From a virus, in IMG/VR virus record IMGVR_UViG_3300043640_000053, positions 1 to 40,630 of that record: a stretch of 40,630 bases of DNA, one strand, 5' to 3'. Within the stretch, counting starts at the first letter, position 1. Every line of letters begins with the position of its first letter. Below the pieces are notes generated by a model, which worked only from the letters and a program-made list of their open reading frames with translations, was not told the origin of the DNA and ran no database searches. Below, in pieces: positions 1-6,744 of the stretch. The position numbers and the translations under genes were made by a program.

Positions 1-2
1 GA

Positions 3-452
3 AGTGCGGACCTGAGTGGTGCGGACCTGAGTGGTGCGGACCTGAGTGGTGCGGACCTGAGTGGTGCGGACCTGAGTGGTGCGAACCTGAGAAGTGCGAA
101 CCTGAGAAGTGCGAACCTGAGTGGTGCGAACCTGTCCATTACTAAAAACGACTTCTTTGCTGTGCTGCTGGCCGCTATACCAGAAGTACCGCATTTAAAA
201 GAATCCATCATTAATGGAAAAATAGACGGCTCTACCTATGAGGGTGAGTGCGCTTGCCTTAACGGGACGCTGTGTCACACTAAGAATGCAAAATTAAAAT
301 CGCAACTTATCGACATGCGCGACGCAGGCAGACCGATCGAACGTTTTTTCATGGGCATTCGTACAGGAGATACGCCGGAAACAAATCAGCTTTCAAAAAT
401 AGCCCTCGGATGGCTGCTTGAATTCGAAGGCTACTTAAAAACCGCTATTTAA
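3..452 (+). CDS. Pentapeptide-repeat protein, 5' truncated by window edge
   Basis: The reading frame is open from base 3, so the true start lies upstream. The visible N-terminal part is tandem pentapeptides (ADLSG five times, then ANLRS twice, then ANLSG and a final ANL), which fold as a right-handed quadrilateral beta-helix. About 105 residues follow, with a signature I recall from phage pentapeptide proteins: [16 protein letters not shown], then [16 protein letters not shown] and a final helix. The role of this family in phages is not established; pentapeptide proteins are often DNA mimics, but nothing here proves that. It lies 23 bp upstream of the AAA ATPase and probably shares its transcript. 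A GTG at 162 in the same frame is unlikely to be the start because the repeats run straight into it. Confidence 0.85.
   Translation, partial: SADLSGADLSGADLSGADLSGADLSGANLRSANLRSANLSGANLSITKNDFFAVLLAAIPEVPHLKESIINGKIDGSTYEGECACLNGTLCHTKNAKLKSQLIDMRDAGRPIERFFMGIRTGDTPETNQLSKIALGWLLEFEGYLKTAI
6..134 (+). repeat. 15-bp tandem repeat encoding pentapeptides
   Basis: Eight full 15-bp units and a partial ninth lie head to tail. Five are identical (GCGGACCTGAGTGGT, 6-80), two are GCGAACCTGAGAAGT (81-110), one is GCGAACCTGAGTGGT (111-125), and GCGAACCTG follows. The units are conserved at DNA level, not only at protein level, which indicates recent expansion. The array may extend upstream of the window. 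Confidence 0.95.
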
Positions 453-475
453 TAAACGACCATAAACCAAAAAAC

Positions 476-1456
476 ATGCAATTAAGAAAAGCAACCAGGC
501 AGCAGGCGAAAATTCGCCTAGGGCTGTCCGCTACATCAGGCGCAGGGAAAACGTATTCAGCGCTCCTTATCGCCTTCGGGCTATGCGGCGACTACGAAAA
601 AGTAGCGATCATTGACACGGAGAACGGTAGCGCCGACCTGTACGCTCATTTGGGCGGATACAATGTAATTACGTTAACCGCGCCATTCACACCCGAAAAA
701 TATATAGCAGCTATCAAGGTGTGCGAAGACTCTGGCATGTCTGTCATTATCGTAGACAGCATTACGCACGAATGGGAAGAGTTGCTGAAAATATCCGGAG
801 CAATGACCGGCAATTCTTACACAAACTGGTCAAAGATTACACCACGTCACGACGCTTTTATTCAAAGCATTTTACAATCCAAATGTCACGTGTTGACGAC
901 AGTGCGTCGTAAGCAAGATTACGAAATGGGCAAAGACAGCAGCGGTAAAGGAACTGTTACCAAGTTGGGGCTTAAAGAGGTTACCCGTGATGGCTTCGAA
1001 TATGAAGTAACCGTAAATCTTGAATTGGATGTTGCGCATTTTGCAACGTCATCTAAAGATCGTACCGGATTATTTTCAGGTCAACCTCAGTTTATCCCTT
1101 CCATTGAAACCGGAAAATTACTGAAGGCCTGGTGCGAATCGGGAGCCGAACCAATTACGCCTGTAGATCCGCGCCCTGTGTTGCAAATCGCTACGCCTGA
1201 ATTTAATGCTGTTTACGACGCGGTTGTAAACAAGGGATATACGAAAGAACAGGTCGAAATAAAATACCAGGTCGCAGATCCGGTATGGCAGATTATCGCC
1301 GACGCGGTAAACGCAAAAGCAATCGTCGCAACTATACCCGACCCTGCGCCGGCCCCGGTGACTCAGGCGCAGATACATGAAGCCAACGTCGCCTATGTCG
1401 CCCCGGTGATCGCAGCACCGCTAAATGGTCGCGCCGTTAAGCCGCGTCCGTTCTAA
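476..1456 (+). CDS. RecA-like AAA ATPase of phage recombination module (Sak4-like)
   Basis: This 326-residue P-loop ATPase has a Walker A motif ATSGAGKT (residues 19-26) and a Walker B motif VIIVDS (90-95). The layout matches the AAA_24/Sak4-like RecA-core proteins of phages, which are thought to promote single-strand annealing or strand exchange together with SSB. The ATPase core covers about residues 10-220. The rest is a Pro/Ala-rich linker ending in KPRPF. That Pro-Phe end recurs on three other DNA-metabolism proteins here. The neighbours (pentapeptide protein, coiled-coil protein, PD-(D/E)XK nuclease) fit a recombination operon. The ATG at 476 is preceded by an A-rich stretch. P-loop identity is certain; the Sak4-like role is inferred from family and context. 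Confidence 0.8.
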   Translation: MQLRKATRQQAKIRLGLSATSGAGKTYSALLIAFGLCGDYEKVAIIDTENGSADLYAHLGGYNVITLTAPFTPEKYIAAIKVCEDSGMSVIIVDSITHEWEELLKISGAMTGNSYTNWSKITPRHDAFIQSILQSKCHVLTTVRRKQDYEMGKDSSGKGTVTKLGLKEVTRDGFEYEVTVNLELDVAHFATSSKDRTGLFSGQPQFIPSIETGKLLKAWCESGAEPITPVDPRPVLQIATPEFNAVYDAVVNKGYTKEQVEIKYQVADPVWQIIADAVNAKAIVATIPDPAPAPVTQAQIHEANVAYVAPVIAAPLNGRAVKPRPF

Positions 1457-1461
1457 ATAAT

Positions 1462-1544
1462 ACAGCGGCCAACTCGGTAGTGCGGGCAGCAGGGGTAAAT
1501 CCCTGTGGATCAAAGAAGGAGGGATGAAATTTCCCCGCCGCTGT
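1462..1544 (+). ncRNA. Structured RNA candidate, multi-helix junction
   Basis: The gap between the ATPase and the coiled-coil gene can fold into a closed multibranch structure. The closing stem is 8 bp and perfect (ACAGCGGC at 1462-1469 with GCCGCTGT at 1537-1544). Inside are a hairpin CAGGG/CCCTG (1490-1494 with 1501-1505, loop GTAAAT) and a hairpin GGGA/TCCC (1521-1524 with 1532-1535, 7-nt loop). A pyrimidine-rich TTCTTTTT follows at once. The overall size resembles a tRNA, and GGTAG at 1476-1480 resembles a D-loop, but the anticodon-like loop has 6 nt and no good D-stem forms. It could be a degenerate tRNA, a leader element controlling the gene that starts at 1574, or an unknown ncRNA. Confidence 0.4.
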
Positions 1545-1573
1545 TCTTTTTAAACCCAATTAAAATCTTACAC

Positions 1574-2773
1574 ATGTCAAACGAACTACAGATAATACCG
1601 AAAATCGATGATGAAAAATTTGGCAAGCTAATCGAATTGCCGTCTATGTACGAACGGAATTTACTGCGCGCTACTAACGCCAAGGCCTACACGACCCTAC
1701 AGCTTGCCGCGATTAGCCTGGTTGATTACGCTACCGTAAGCGTGGAGTTTATGGAAAAACTGCTAGAACCGGTAGTCGAACTACGGTCTATGTTGGCTGA
1801 AGCGAAAAAAGAAGTCAAAGCCGAACGCGATCCGTACACGCAAAAAATGAGCGAGATAGTATCCATGTTCACCGGGATTGAAAAAGATTTCGACTCGCAG
1901 ATAGATATAGTCGCCGCCATACAAAACAAATGGGAACTGGAAAAAATCCGACGCACTAAACTGAAGGCAGAGCAAGACGCGCTAGATCTTGCGAAAGCCA
2001 CAGCGAGGATTACGATCAAATCCAACTTAAACACAGAGATCACCAGGGCATTTAAAGATCTTCTTTCCGCCGATATAAAGGCTATGAGCGACGCTTATTA
2101 TAAAAAAACAGCAGCCGAATTACCGGGGTACGCCGCTGCTATACAAGAATGGACCCCTGGGTTGGATGAAGCGGATTTTGAAACCCTGCGCGACGCTAAA
2201 ACAATTTCTCATGCCTCTTTTACTTCTGAAGAAATTGCAGTCATACGCAACGAAGTGGCGACGTCCTTGAGAATACCACTACATGAAGACTACCACAGTG
2301 CTATGACCACGGAGCGCGACCGACTGATAGAGCTTGTCCCTTCCCGTATTATAGAGATCAACGAAGGAGATACAGCCGCAGCGACTGCGCGCATAGCAGC
2401 CGAAAGCCTGGAAACCGAACGCCTGTTAAACGAAGCGCTTTCAAATAAACGAGAATCCGCCGCGCTTGAAACGGAAACAGAAAAATTAAACGTCGGGTTT
2501 GAAATCTCAGCTAAGGCCGGGCCTGTCATGACAAGAGCTAAAGGAGCGGTGCAGAAGAAAAAGTACGTTCCGGCATCGCACAAAGCCTTTGTGGCAATCC
2601 TTCAGCAATGGGTAAGCAAAGAAATGAACACACTTACCGTACCTGAACTGGAAAAGAAACTGTCCTTCATGGTCACCGCCGCCAACGCTAGGCTTAACCA
2701 GGGCGAAACCCTGATAGCCGAAGGCTTGACCGTGATAGACGATATTTCTACACGAACAACAAAAGCAAAATGA
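1574..2773 (+). CDS. Coiled-coil protein of recombination module, unknown function
   Basis: The 399-residue product is rich in Lys, Glu and Ala with long predicted helices, notably about residues 60-170 and 270-330, consistent with coiled coil. The chosen start is the ATG at 1574 (MSNELQII). An in-frame GTG at 1505 would run through the structured RNA candidate and add 23 implausible residues. The stop overlaps the next start by ATGA, so translation is coupled to the PD-(D/E)XK nuclease. Position between a RecA-like ATPase and a nuclease suggests a recombination accessory protein, as with other coiled-coil proteins beside phage recombinases. No catalytic motif is visible and the family is not recognised. 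Confidence 0.75.
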   Translation: MSNELQIIPKIDDEKFGKLIELPSMYERNLLRATNAKAYTTLQLAAISLVDYATVSVEFMEKLLEPVVELRSMLAEAKKEVKAERDPYTQKMSEIVSMFTGIEKDFDSQIDIVAAIQNKWELEKIRRTKLKAEQDALDLAKATARITIKSNLNTEITRAFKDLLSADIKAMSDAYYKKTAAELPGYAAAIQEWTPGLDEADFETLRDAKTISHASFTSEEIAVIRNEVATSLRIPLHEDYHSAMTTERDRLIELVPSRIIEINEGDTAAATARIAAESLETERLLNEALSNKRESAALETETEKLNVGFEISAKAGPVMTRAKGAVQKKKYVPASHKAFVAILQQWVSKEMNTLTVPELEKKLSFMVTAANARLNQGETLIAEGLTVIDDISTRTTKAK

Positions 2774-3405
2774 GCGACGAACTGTATTTCGCGCATCCGT
2801 ATACCTCTAATAGTGATTTGTCAAAATTAGTTCCGCGTCCATACAGTTTTAATATTCAGGCAGCTTTTAGTTTCGGTACCCTGGTACATGCTGCGATACT
2901 TCAACCGCACCGGATCAACATAATAAAAAACACGCTGGACGGTAAGCCGGTAGAGCCTACCGCAATGGTCAGGGCGCTTGCGATGAAAGCCGCGTTTATG
3001 CTAGATCAATACTGCGCCGGTTTCCTGAAAAGCTGTAGCGTCGAAGTTGAAATGTATAACGCAAACACCGACTTCGAACACCAGGGCCGGAAATTCAGGA
3101 TTGACACGAAGCGAAAGTATGACATGTTTAATCACGTGGCTGGATATGGAGGCGACATAAAAACAACTGCGGCAATTACGCCGGAAGAATTTCGGGCGTC
3201 AGTCGAAAGTTTCGAGTATCACCGATCGCGGGTCTTTTACGCCAAAGGCTCCGGCGCCACACGCGATATAATAATAGGCATCAGTAAAGTTAACTGCGAG
3301 ATTTTTAAAGTCTTCATGCAGAAGGGAGACCGGCTATGGAAGGCGGGCGAAGATCGCGCAAATGAACTTGCCTGGTTATGGTTTAACGAACATCCGCCAT
3401 TCTAA
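2770..3405 (+). CDS. PD-(D/E)XK nuclease, RecE/exodeoxyribonuclease VIII-like
   Basis: The 211-residue product shows the landmarks of the PDDEXK-like domain found in phage exonucleases (DUF3799/RecE C-terminal type): FGTLVH near residue 35, an acidic residue in VEVEM (91-95), D112 in RIDTK, and the GDIKTT motif (128-133) supplying the catalytic D and K, followed by a helix with Tyr/His. Such enzymes resect double-stranded DNA to single strands for annealing. It is coupled by ATGA to the coiled-coil protein upstream and by a 1-base overlap to the gene downstream. The chain ends in HPPF, one of four Pro-Phe C-termini among DNA-metabolism proteins in this window. Exonuclease polarity cannot be read from sequence. 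Confidence 0.8.
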   Translation: MSDELYFAHPYTSNSDLSKLVPRPYSFNIQAAFSFGTLVHAAILQPHRINIIKNTLDGKPVEPTAMVRALAMKAAFMLDQYCAGFLKSCSVEVEMYNANTDFEHQGRKFRIDTKRKYDMFNHVAGYGGDIKTTAAITPEEFRASVESFEYHRSRVFYAKGSGATRDIIIGISKVNCEIFKVFMQKGDRLWKAGEDRANELAWLWFNEHPPF

Positions 3406-3626
3406 TGACACACGAACAAAAAAAAACGGTTCAACAATTTGTAACCAGGGTTCATAAAATGCGAAAGCTGCAATCCGAATCGCAGGCGTCTAAGCAGGCG
3501 GGCGACCATAATGTAGCGCTTACCAAATGGAACGAGTCCTATCATTACGCCCGCCTCGTGGATGAAACGCTTACCGAAGTAACAGATATTATAAGCTCAC
3601 GCGATCAGCTAATATTAGATTTATGA
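3405..3626 (+). CDS. Small helical protein, unknown
   Basis: The 73-residue product is charged and probably all-helical (two helices with a Gln/Ser/Lys-rich turn). It starts on the last base of the previous stop (TAATG) and overlaps the next gene by ATGA, so it lies inside a translationally coupled chain. No family recognised. Confidence 0.65.
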   Translation: MTHEQKKTVQQFVTRVHKMRKLQSESQASKQAGDHNVALTKWNESYHYARLVDETLTEVTDIISSRDQLILDL

Positions 3627-3946
3627 CAAAGAGATCCGAGTATAATAAAAAGTGGCGTGACGCAAATCCTATGAAGTATTGCTATATAACGCTCCGGGAT
3701 AATTCTAAACGTCGCGGCAAAGTGTTTACGATTTCGTTTGAGTATTTCAAGCGGTTTTGTTACCGTACAAAGTACATTCAGAATAAGGGTCGGCACAGGG
3801 AAAATTATAGCATTGACAGGATCAATAACGAATTAGGATACATCCCAGGAAATATTAAATGCGTTACAGTCGCCTTGAATTCAGCAAAAGGAACTAAGGT
3901 AGTCTCGTTCGATTATTACCGGGAATCTAAATTTAAAGTTATATGA
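3623..3946 (+). CDS. Small HNH-fold-like protein
   Basis: The 107-residue basic protein carries YSIDRINNELGYIPGNI at residues 62-78 followed by KCVT. This matches the beta-beta-alpha core of small phage HNH-like proteins, whose usual form is (H/S)IDRIDNxxGYxxGN(I/C)xxV. D65, R66 and N78 are in place. The usual catalytic His just before the core is not obvious, so it may be a DNA-binding relic, a member of a divergent HNH subfamily, or a nicking enzyme. It sits in an ATGA-coupled chain. Being so small and lacking a second domain, it could be a free-standing homing-type endonuclease, although it is well integrated in the operon. Confidence 0.6.
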   Translation: MTKRSEYNKKWRDANPMKYCYITLRDNSKRRGKVFTISFEYFKRFCYRTKYIQNKGRHRENYSIDRINNELGYIPGNIKCVTVALNSAKGTKVVSFDYYRESKFKVI

Positions 3947-4236
3947 GTCCTACCAGGCAGCGCATAGACGAGATATTCCGGACCGCCTGCGAAATGTTCG
4001 GCGTTGACATGCGCCTGCTAGTAACAAAAAAGAATCCAGGTAGGGCCGCATATAATGCCCGGATCATTTGCATAAAGTCTTTGCGCGACTCTACGAACCT
4101 GGTGTTATCCGATATAGGCAACCTGTTCGATACTGATCATACCTGTATTTGTTATGCACTTAACCGGTACGAAGTTTATTATTCTAACGATCAGTTTTTC
4201 CGGATTGACGCAGATTTTTTTAAAACTCAAATATGA
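3943..4236 (+). CDS. Stand-alone DnaA domain IV-like DNA-binding protein
   Basis: In this 97-residue protein, residues about 50-90 match the C-terminal helix-turn-helix domain of DnaA: DIGNLFDTDHTCICYALNR (57-75) corresponds to the DnaA signature with DHSTV.HA. followed by a basic helix. In DnaA this segment reads the DnaA box. The AAA+ domain is absent, so the protein cannot act as a complete initiator. It may bind host or phage DnaA boxes, interfere with host initiation, or act as a transcription factor. It is ATGA-coupled on both sides. It is also one of the few candidate DNA-binding regulators for the repeated operators described in this window. Domain match is moderately firm; role is inferred. 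Confidence 0.65.
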   Translation: MSPTRQRIDEIFRTACEMFGVDMRLLVTKKNPGRAAYNARIICIKSLRDSTNLVLSDIGNLFDTDHTCICYALNRYEVYYSNDQFFRIDADFFKTQI

Positions 4237-4748
4237 AATTAGACATTACCGGCCTGTACGACATAGGCCCAAAGCATTCAATCAGAACTTTTTCTGGTAT
4301 ATATATTGATCTTGCTTGCCCTACCGAAGACATGATCTACATACAGGATATCGCTCATGCCCTAAGTATGCAACCACGATGGACCGGACACCTTCCTAAA
4401 TTATATTCGGTTGCGCAGCACAGTATAGAGTGTTGTAATATGGCGCATCCGAAAGACAAACTCTCCGCTCTGCTGCATGATGCAAGCGAAGCGTATCTAT
4501 GCGATATCGCTAGTCCGATTAAGTCCCTGCTGTCTAACTATAAAGACATTGAGAATAATCTAATGAATGTTATCGCAAGCAAATTCGGCATAGTATGGCC
4601 CCCGCCTGCTGCGGTTAAAGAAATTGACGCCTATATGCTTGAATGGGAATGGTCGTCAATGGTTTTGCAAAAACAGAACGTAACGTGTTACACACCCGAT
4701 CTAGCTGAAAGAATTTTTTTACGGACGTTTAAATTATTGACACAATGA
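4233..4748 (+). CDS. HD-superfamily phosphohydrolase (YfbR-like nucleotidase)
   Basis: The 171-residue product has the HD-domain metal ligands: H63 in VAQHSIE, H82-D83 in LLHDASEAY, and D132 in KEIDAYMLEWEW. The spacing and the phrase LLHDASEAYLCDI match the YfbR-like phage branch, which in bacteria removes phosphate from deoxynucleoside 5'-monophosphates. In a phage it would adjust the nucleotide pool or act on a signalling nucleotide. It lies in the coupled DNA-metabolism chain between a DnaA-like protein and a small unknown protein. Fold and metal site are clear; the true substrate is not. Confidence 0.82.
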   Translation: MKLDITGLYDIGPKHSIRTFSGIYIDLACPTEDMIYIQDIAHALSMQPRWTGHLPKLYSVAQHSIECCNMAHPKDKLSALLHDASEAYLCDIASPIKSLLSNYKDIENNLMNVIASKFGIVWPPPAAVKEIDAYMLEWEWSSMVLQKQNVTCYTPDLAERIFLRTFKLLTQ

Positions 4749-4981
4749 ATAAAACAGAAAGAGAAGAGTTAAACGCATTCCCGTACGAGCTTGATAATGC
4801 CATTATTGAAAAATTCGGCGCTGATACCTGCCCTGAAAGCACGTACAGCCTTTTTACCGACAAGCATATTACTGTATTCGAAGCCAAAGGGGCGTTAAGA
4901 AAAAGAATACAGGATTTTATAGACGGGTATATTCAGGGAAACATCGAATTAAGGAGACGCTTAGACTTACTCAATGCTTAA
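4745..4981 (+). CDS. Small acidic protein, unknown
   Basis: The 78-residue product is acidic and helical. It is coupled by ATGA to the HD hydrolase and overlaps the helicase start by 8 bases. The family is not recognised. Tight placement before the helicase suggests a helper or regulator, but nothing in the sequence shows it. Confidence 0.6.
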   Translation: MNKTEREELNAFPYELDNAIIEKFGADTCPESTYSLFTDKHITVFEAKGALRKRIQDFIDGYIQGNIELRRRLDLLNA

Positions 4982-6515
4982 ACAACCTTTCCCATATCAG
5001 CATAAGCAAATAGACGGCATATCCGAAGCGTTCGGGGCTGGTCGCAAGTGCGTGGTTGCTCAACTTCCAACAGGAGGCGGCAAAACGGTAGAGTTTGCGT
5101 GTATGTGTAACCGTTACATAACATCTCAGCCAAAGAATGTACTAATTCTTGTACACAGGGCTGAATTAATGCAGCAAGCGTACAAAACACTGTATGAGTG
5201 GTTCGGCATAATCGCGGAGCGTGTCGGAGCCAACAATAAGAAGCCGGGTAATGCGCGGGTGTATATCGCGATGGTCGAAACGGCAAATAACAGGCTTAAA
5301 AAATCACCAAACTATTTTCCAAATATCGGCCTGGTAATAATTGACGAATGTCATTTAGGAAATTTTACCAAGATCATGCCGTGTTATGTTGAATCGTTTA
5401 TCTGCGGTTACACGGCCACGGCAAAGACTGCCAGTAAAAAACACCCGCTAAAGGAGTTTTACGAAACGATTATCGTAGGCCCGCAGATCGAAGAACTTAT
5501 AAAACTTGGCAACCTCACGCCAAACAAAACATATCGCGCTATCGGCGTGGACCGTGACGATCTTGCGGTCCGAGCAGGAGAATTTGACACGGAACAAATG
5601 TCTGCGCTCTATTCAAAGACCAAGCACGTCAAGAACACTGTTGAAGGGTATGAAAAACATTGCAAAGGAACAAAAACCCTCGTCTTTAACTGTTCTGTCG
5701 AGCATTCAAAACTTGTCGACGCGGCATTTCGCGAAGCCGGATACAACTCAAGGCATATCGACGGCAACGAAAAGCCTGAAAAGCGCGCCGCGATACTTGA
5801 ATGGTTTAAGAACACGCCAGACGCAATCCTGAATAATATAGGCATTCTTACAACCGGCTTCGACGAGCCATCCGTACTATCTGTGATCGTAAACAAGGCT
5901 ACTCTTAGCTTGCCCCTGTGGCTTCAAATGTGCGGGCGCGGTAGCCGGACATTCCCTGGTAAACTGTTCTTCACCATTGTAGATATGGGCGGAAACACTA
6001 AGGCGCATCTTGATTGGTGCGACTATAGAGATTGGGAATGGGAATTCAATAACCCTGGTAAACCTAAATTAACGGGCGGCGGAATCGGTGCAGTAACGGA
6101 GTGCGTCGAATGCGGCGCATACATACCGGCCAGCACGCGCGTGTGCAAATTCTGCGACGCAGATCAGCCAGCGCCGATACAGACCTATGATTCAAAGATG
6201 GTAGAGTTTGAGCTTATCACTAAAGCCATCGACGTACCGGCTGTGATCGTCGCCACTCAGGACCATAACCCGTACTACGCGCTGCACCAGATCAAAGAAA
6301 ATATCGTATCGGGCGCAAGGTCCAAACTGGTAAATATCGACGACGCGGCAGCGTATCGGTTACTCGAATCTTATCAAGAGAAAGTCGCAGAGTGGTGCAA
6401 GGTGACGGGTAAAAATTATAACCAGTGGCACAAATCAACTACCGGAACCTGGTTTTTAGAAGAACTCGACAAGGTTTTTGGGTGGAAGCCGCCCGCGCTA
6501 AGTATTGCTATATGA
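4974..6515 (+). CDS. Superfamily 2 DEAD/DEAH-box helicase with zinc finger
   Basis: The 513-residue helicase shows the ordered SF2 motifs: I PTGGGKT (32-38), Ia LVHRAELM (59-66), II DECH (124-127), III TAT (147-149), V TTGFDEP (293-299) and VI QxxGRxxR (318-325). A four-Cys zinc ribbon (C377, C380, C391, C394) follows and may contact DNA. About 100 helical residues end the chain. SF2 enzymes of this form in phages unwind or remodel DNA in replication or recombination, comparable to UvsW-like or DnaB-replacing helicases. It overlaps the upstream gene by 8 bases and the downstream small gene by ATGA. Helicase family is certain; substrate and polarity are unknown. Confidence 0.9.
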   Translation: MLKQPFPYQHKQIDGISEAFGAGRKCVVAQLPTGGGKTVEFACMCNRYITSQPKNVLILVHRAELMQQAYKTLYEWFGIIAERVGANNKKPGNARVYIAMVETANNRLKKSPNYFPNIGLVIIDECHLGNFTKIMPCYVESFICGYTATAKTASKKHPLKEFYETIIVGPQIEELIKLGNLTPNKTYRAIGVDRDDLAVRAGEFDTEQMSALYSKTKHVKNTVEGYEKHCKGTKTLVFNCSVEHSKLVDAAFREAGYNSRHIDGNEKPEKRAAILEWFKNTPDAILNNIGILTTGFDEPSVLSVIVNKATLSLPLWLQMCGRGSRTFPGKLFFTIVDMGGNTKAHLDWCDYRDWEWEFNNPGKPKLTGGGIGAVTECVECGAYIPASTRVCKFCDADQPAPIQTYDSKMVEFELITKAIDVPAVIVATQDHNPYYALHQIKENIVSGARSKLVNIDDAAAYRLLESYQEKVAEWCKVTGKNYNQWHKSTTGTWFLEELDKVFGWKPPALSIAI

Positions 6516-6682
6516 AAAAATTAATAAGGCAGAAAATCAATATGTTAATCTGCGAGAAGTTTAATACAATTATCGAGATTTCGTTTTCCCCTGGTATCGA
6601 AAAAACGATATACGGGCAAGCTTTGGCCGCTAGAATTGCCTTCATAGACCTATATGTCTGCATTCTTTCCGGCTTTGTTTAA
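6512..6682 (+). CDS. Small hydrophobic protein, unknown
   Basis: The 56-residue product starts at an ATG overlapping the helicase stop (ATGA), the same coupling used throughout this operon, which is the main reason to accept it. The N-terminus is basic (MKKLIRQK) and the C-terminal half is hydrophobic (about residues 38-56). It is the last gene before the promoter at 6703-6734. No family recognised. Confidence 0.45.
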   Translation: MKKLIRQKINMLICEKFNTIIEISFSPGIEKTIYGQALAARIAFIDLYVCILSGFV

Positions 6683-6702
6683 CCCTTTTTTTGCCTTTTA
6701 AG

Positions 6703-6734
6703 TTCGTAACTTACAATAATTGTTTGTATCTTTA
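6703..6734 (+). promoter_or_regulatory. Promoter with overlapping inverted-repeat operator (site A)
   Basis: A -33-like TTCG (6703-6706) is followed after 20 nt by TATCTTTA (6727-6734), close to the Bacteroidetes -7 element TAnnTTTG. The imperfect inverted repeat TACAAT-AATTG-TTTGTA (6712-6728) covers the spacer and the start of the -7 box, as in the other six sites of this window. The methyltransferase start is 11 nt downstream. Confidence 0.65.
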
Positions 6735-6744
6735 TCGCTTCCCC

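Noticed and set aside
6-134. Direct repeats as a CRISPR array
   Set aside because: Units are contiguous without spacers and encode pentapeptides in frame.
1462-1544. Functional tRNA gene
   Set aside because: Closing stem and T-arm-like hairpin fit in part, but there is no 7-nt anticodon loop and no D-stem.
1515-1553. AAGGAGG followed by an ATG frame of nine codons
   Set aside because: Spacing to the ATG is too short, the sequence lies in RNA stems, and Shine-Dalgarno use is not seen elsewhere here.
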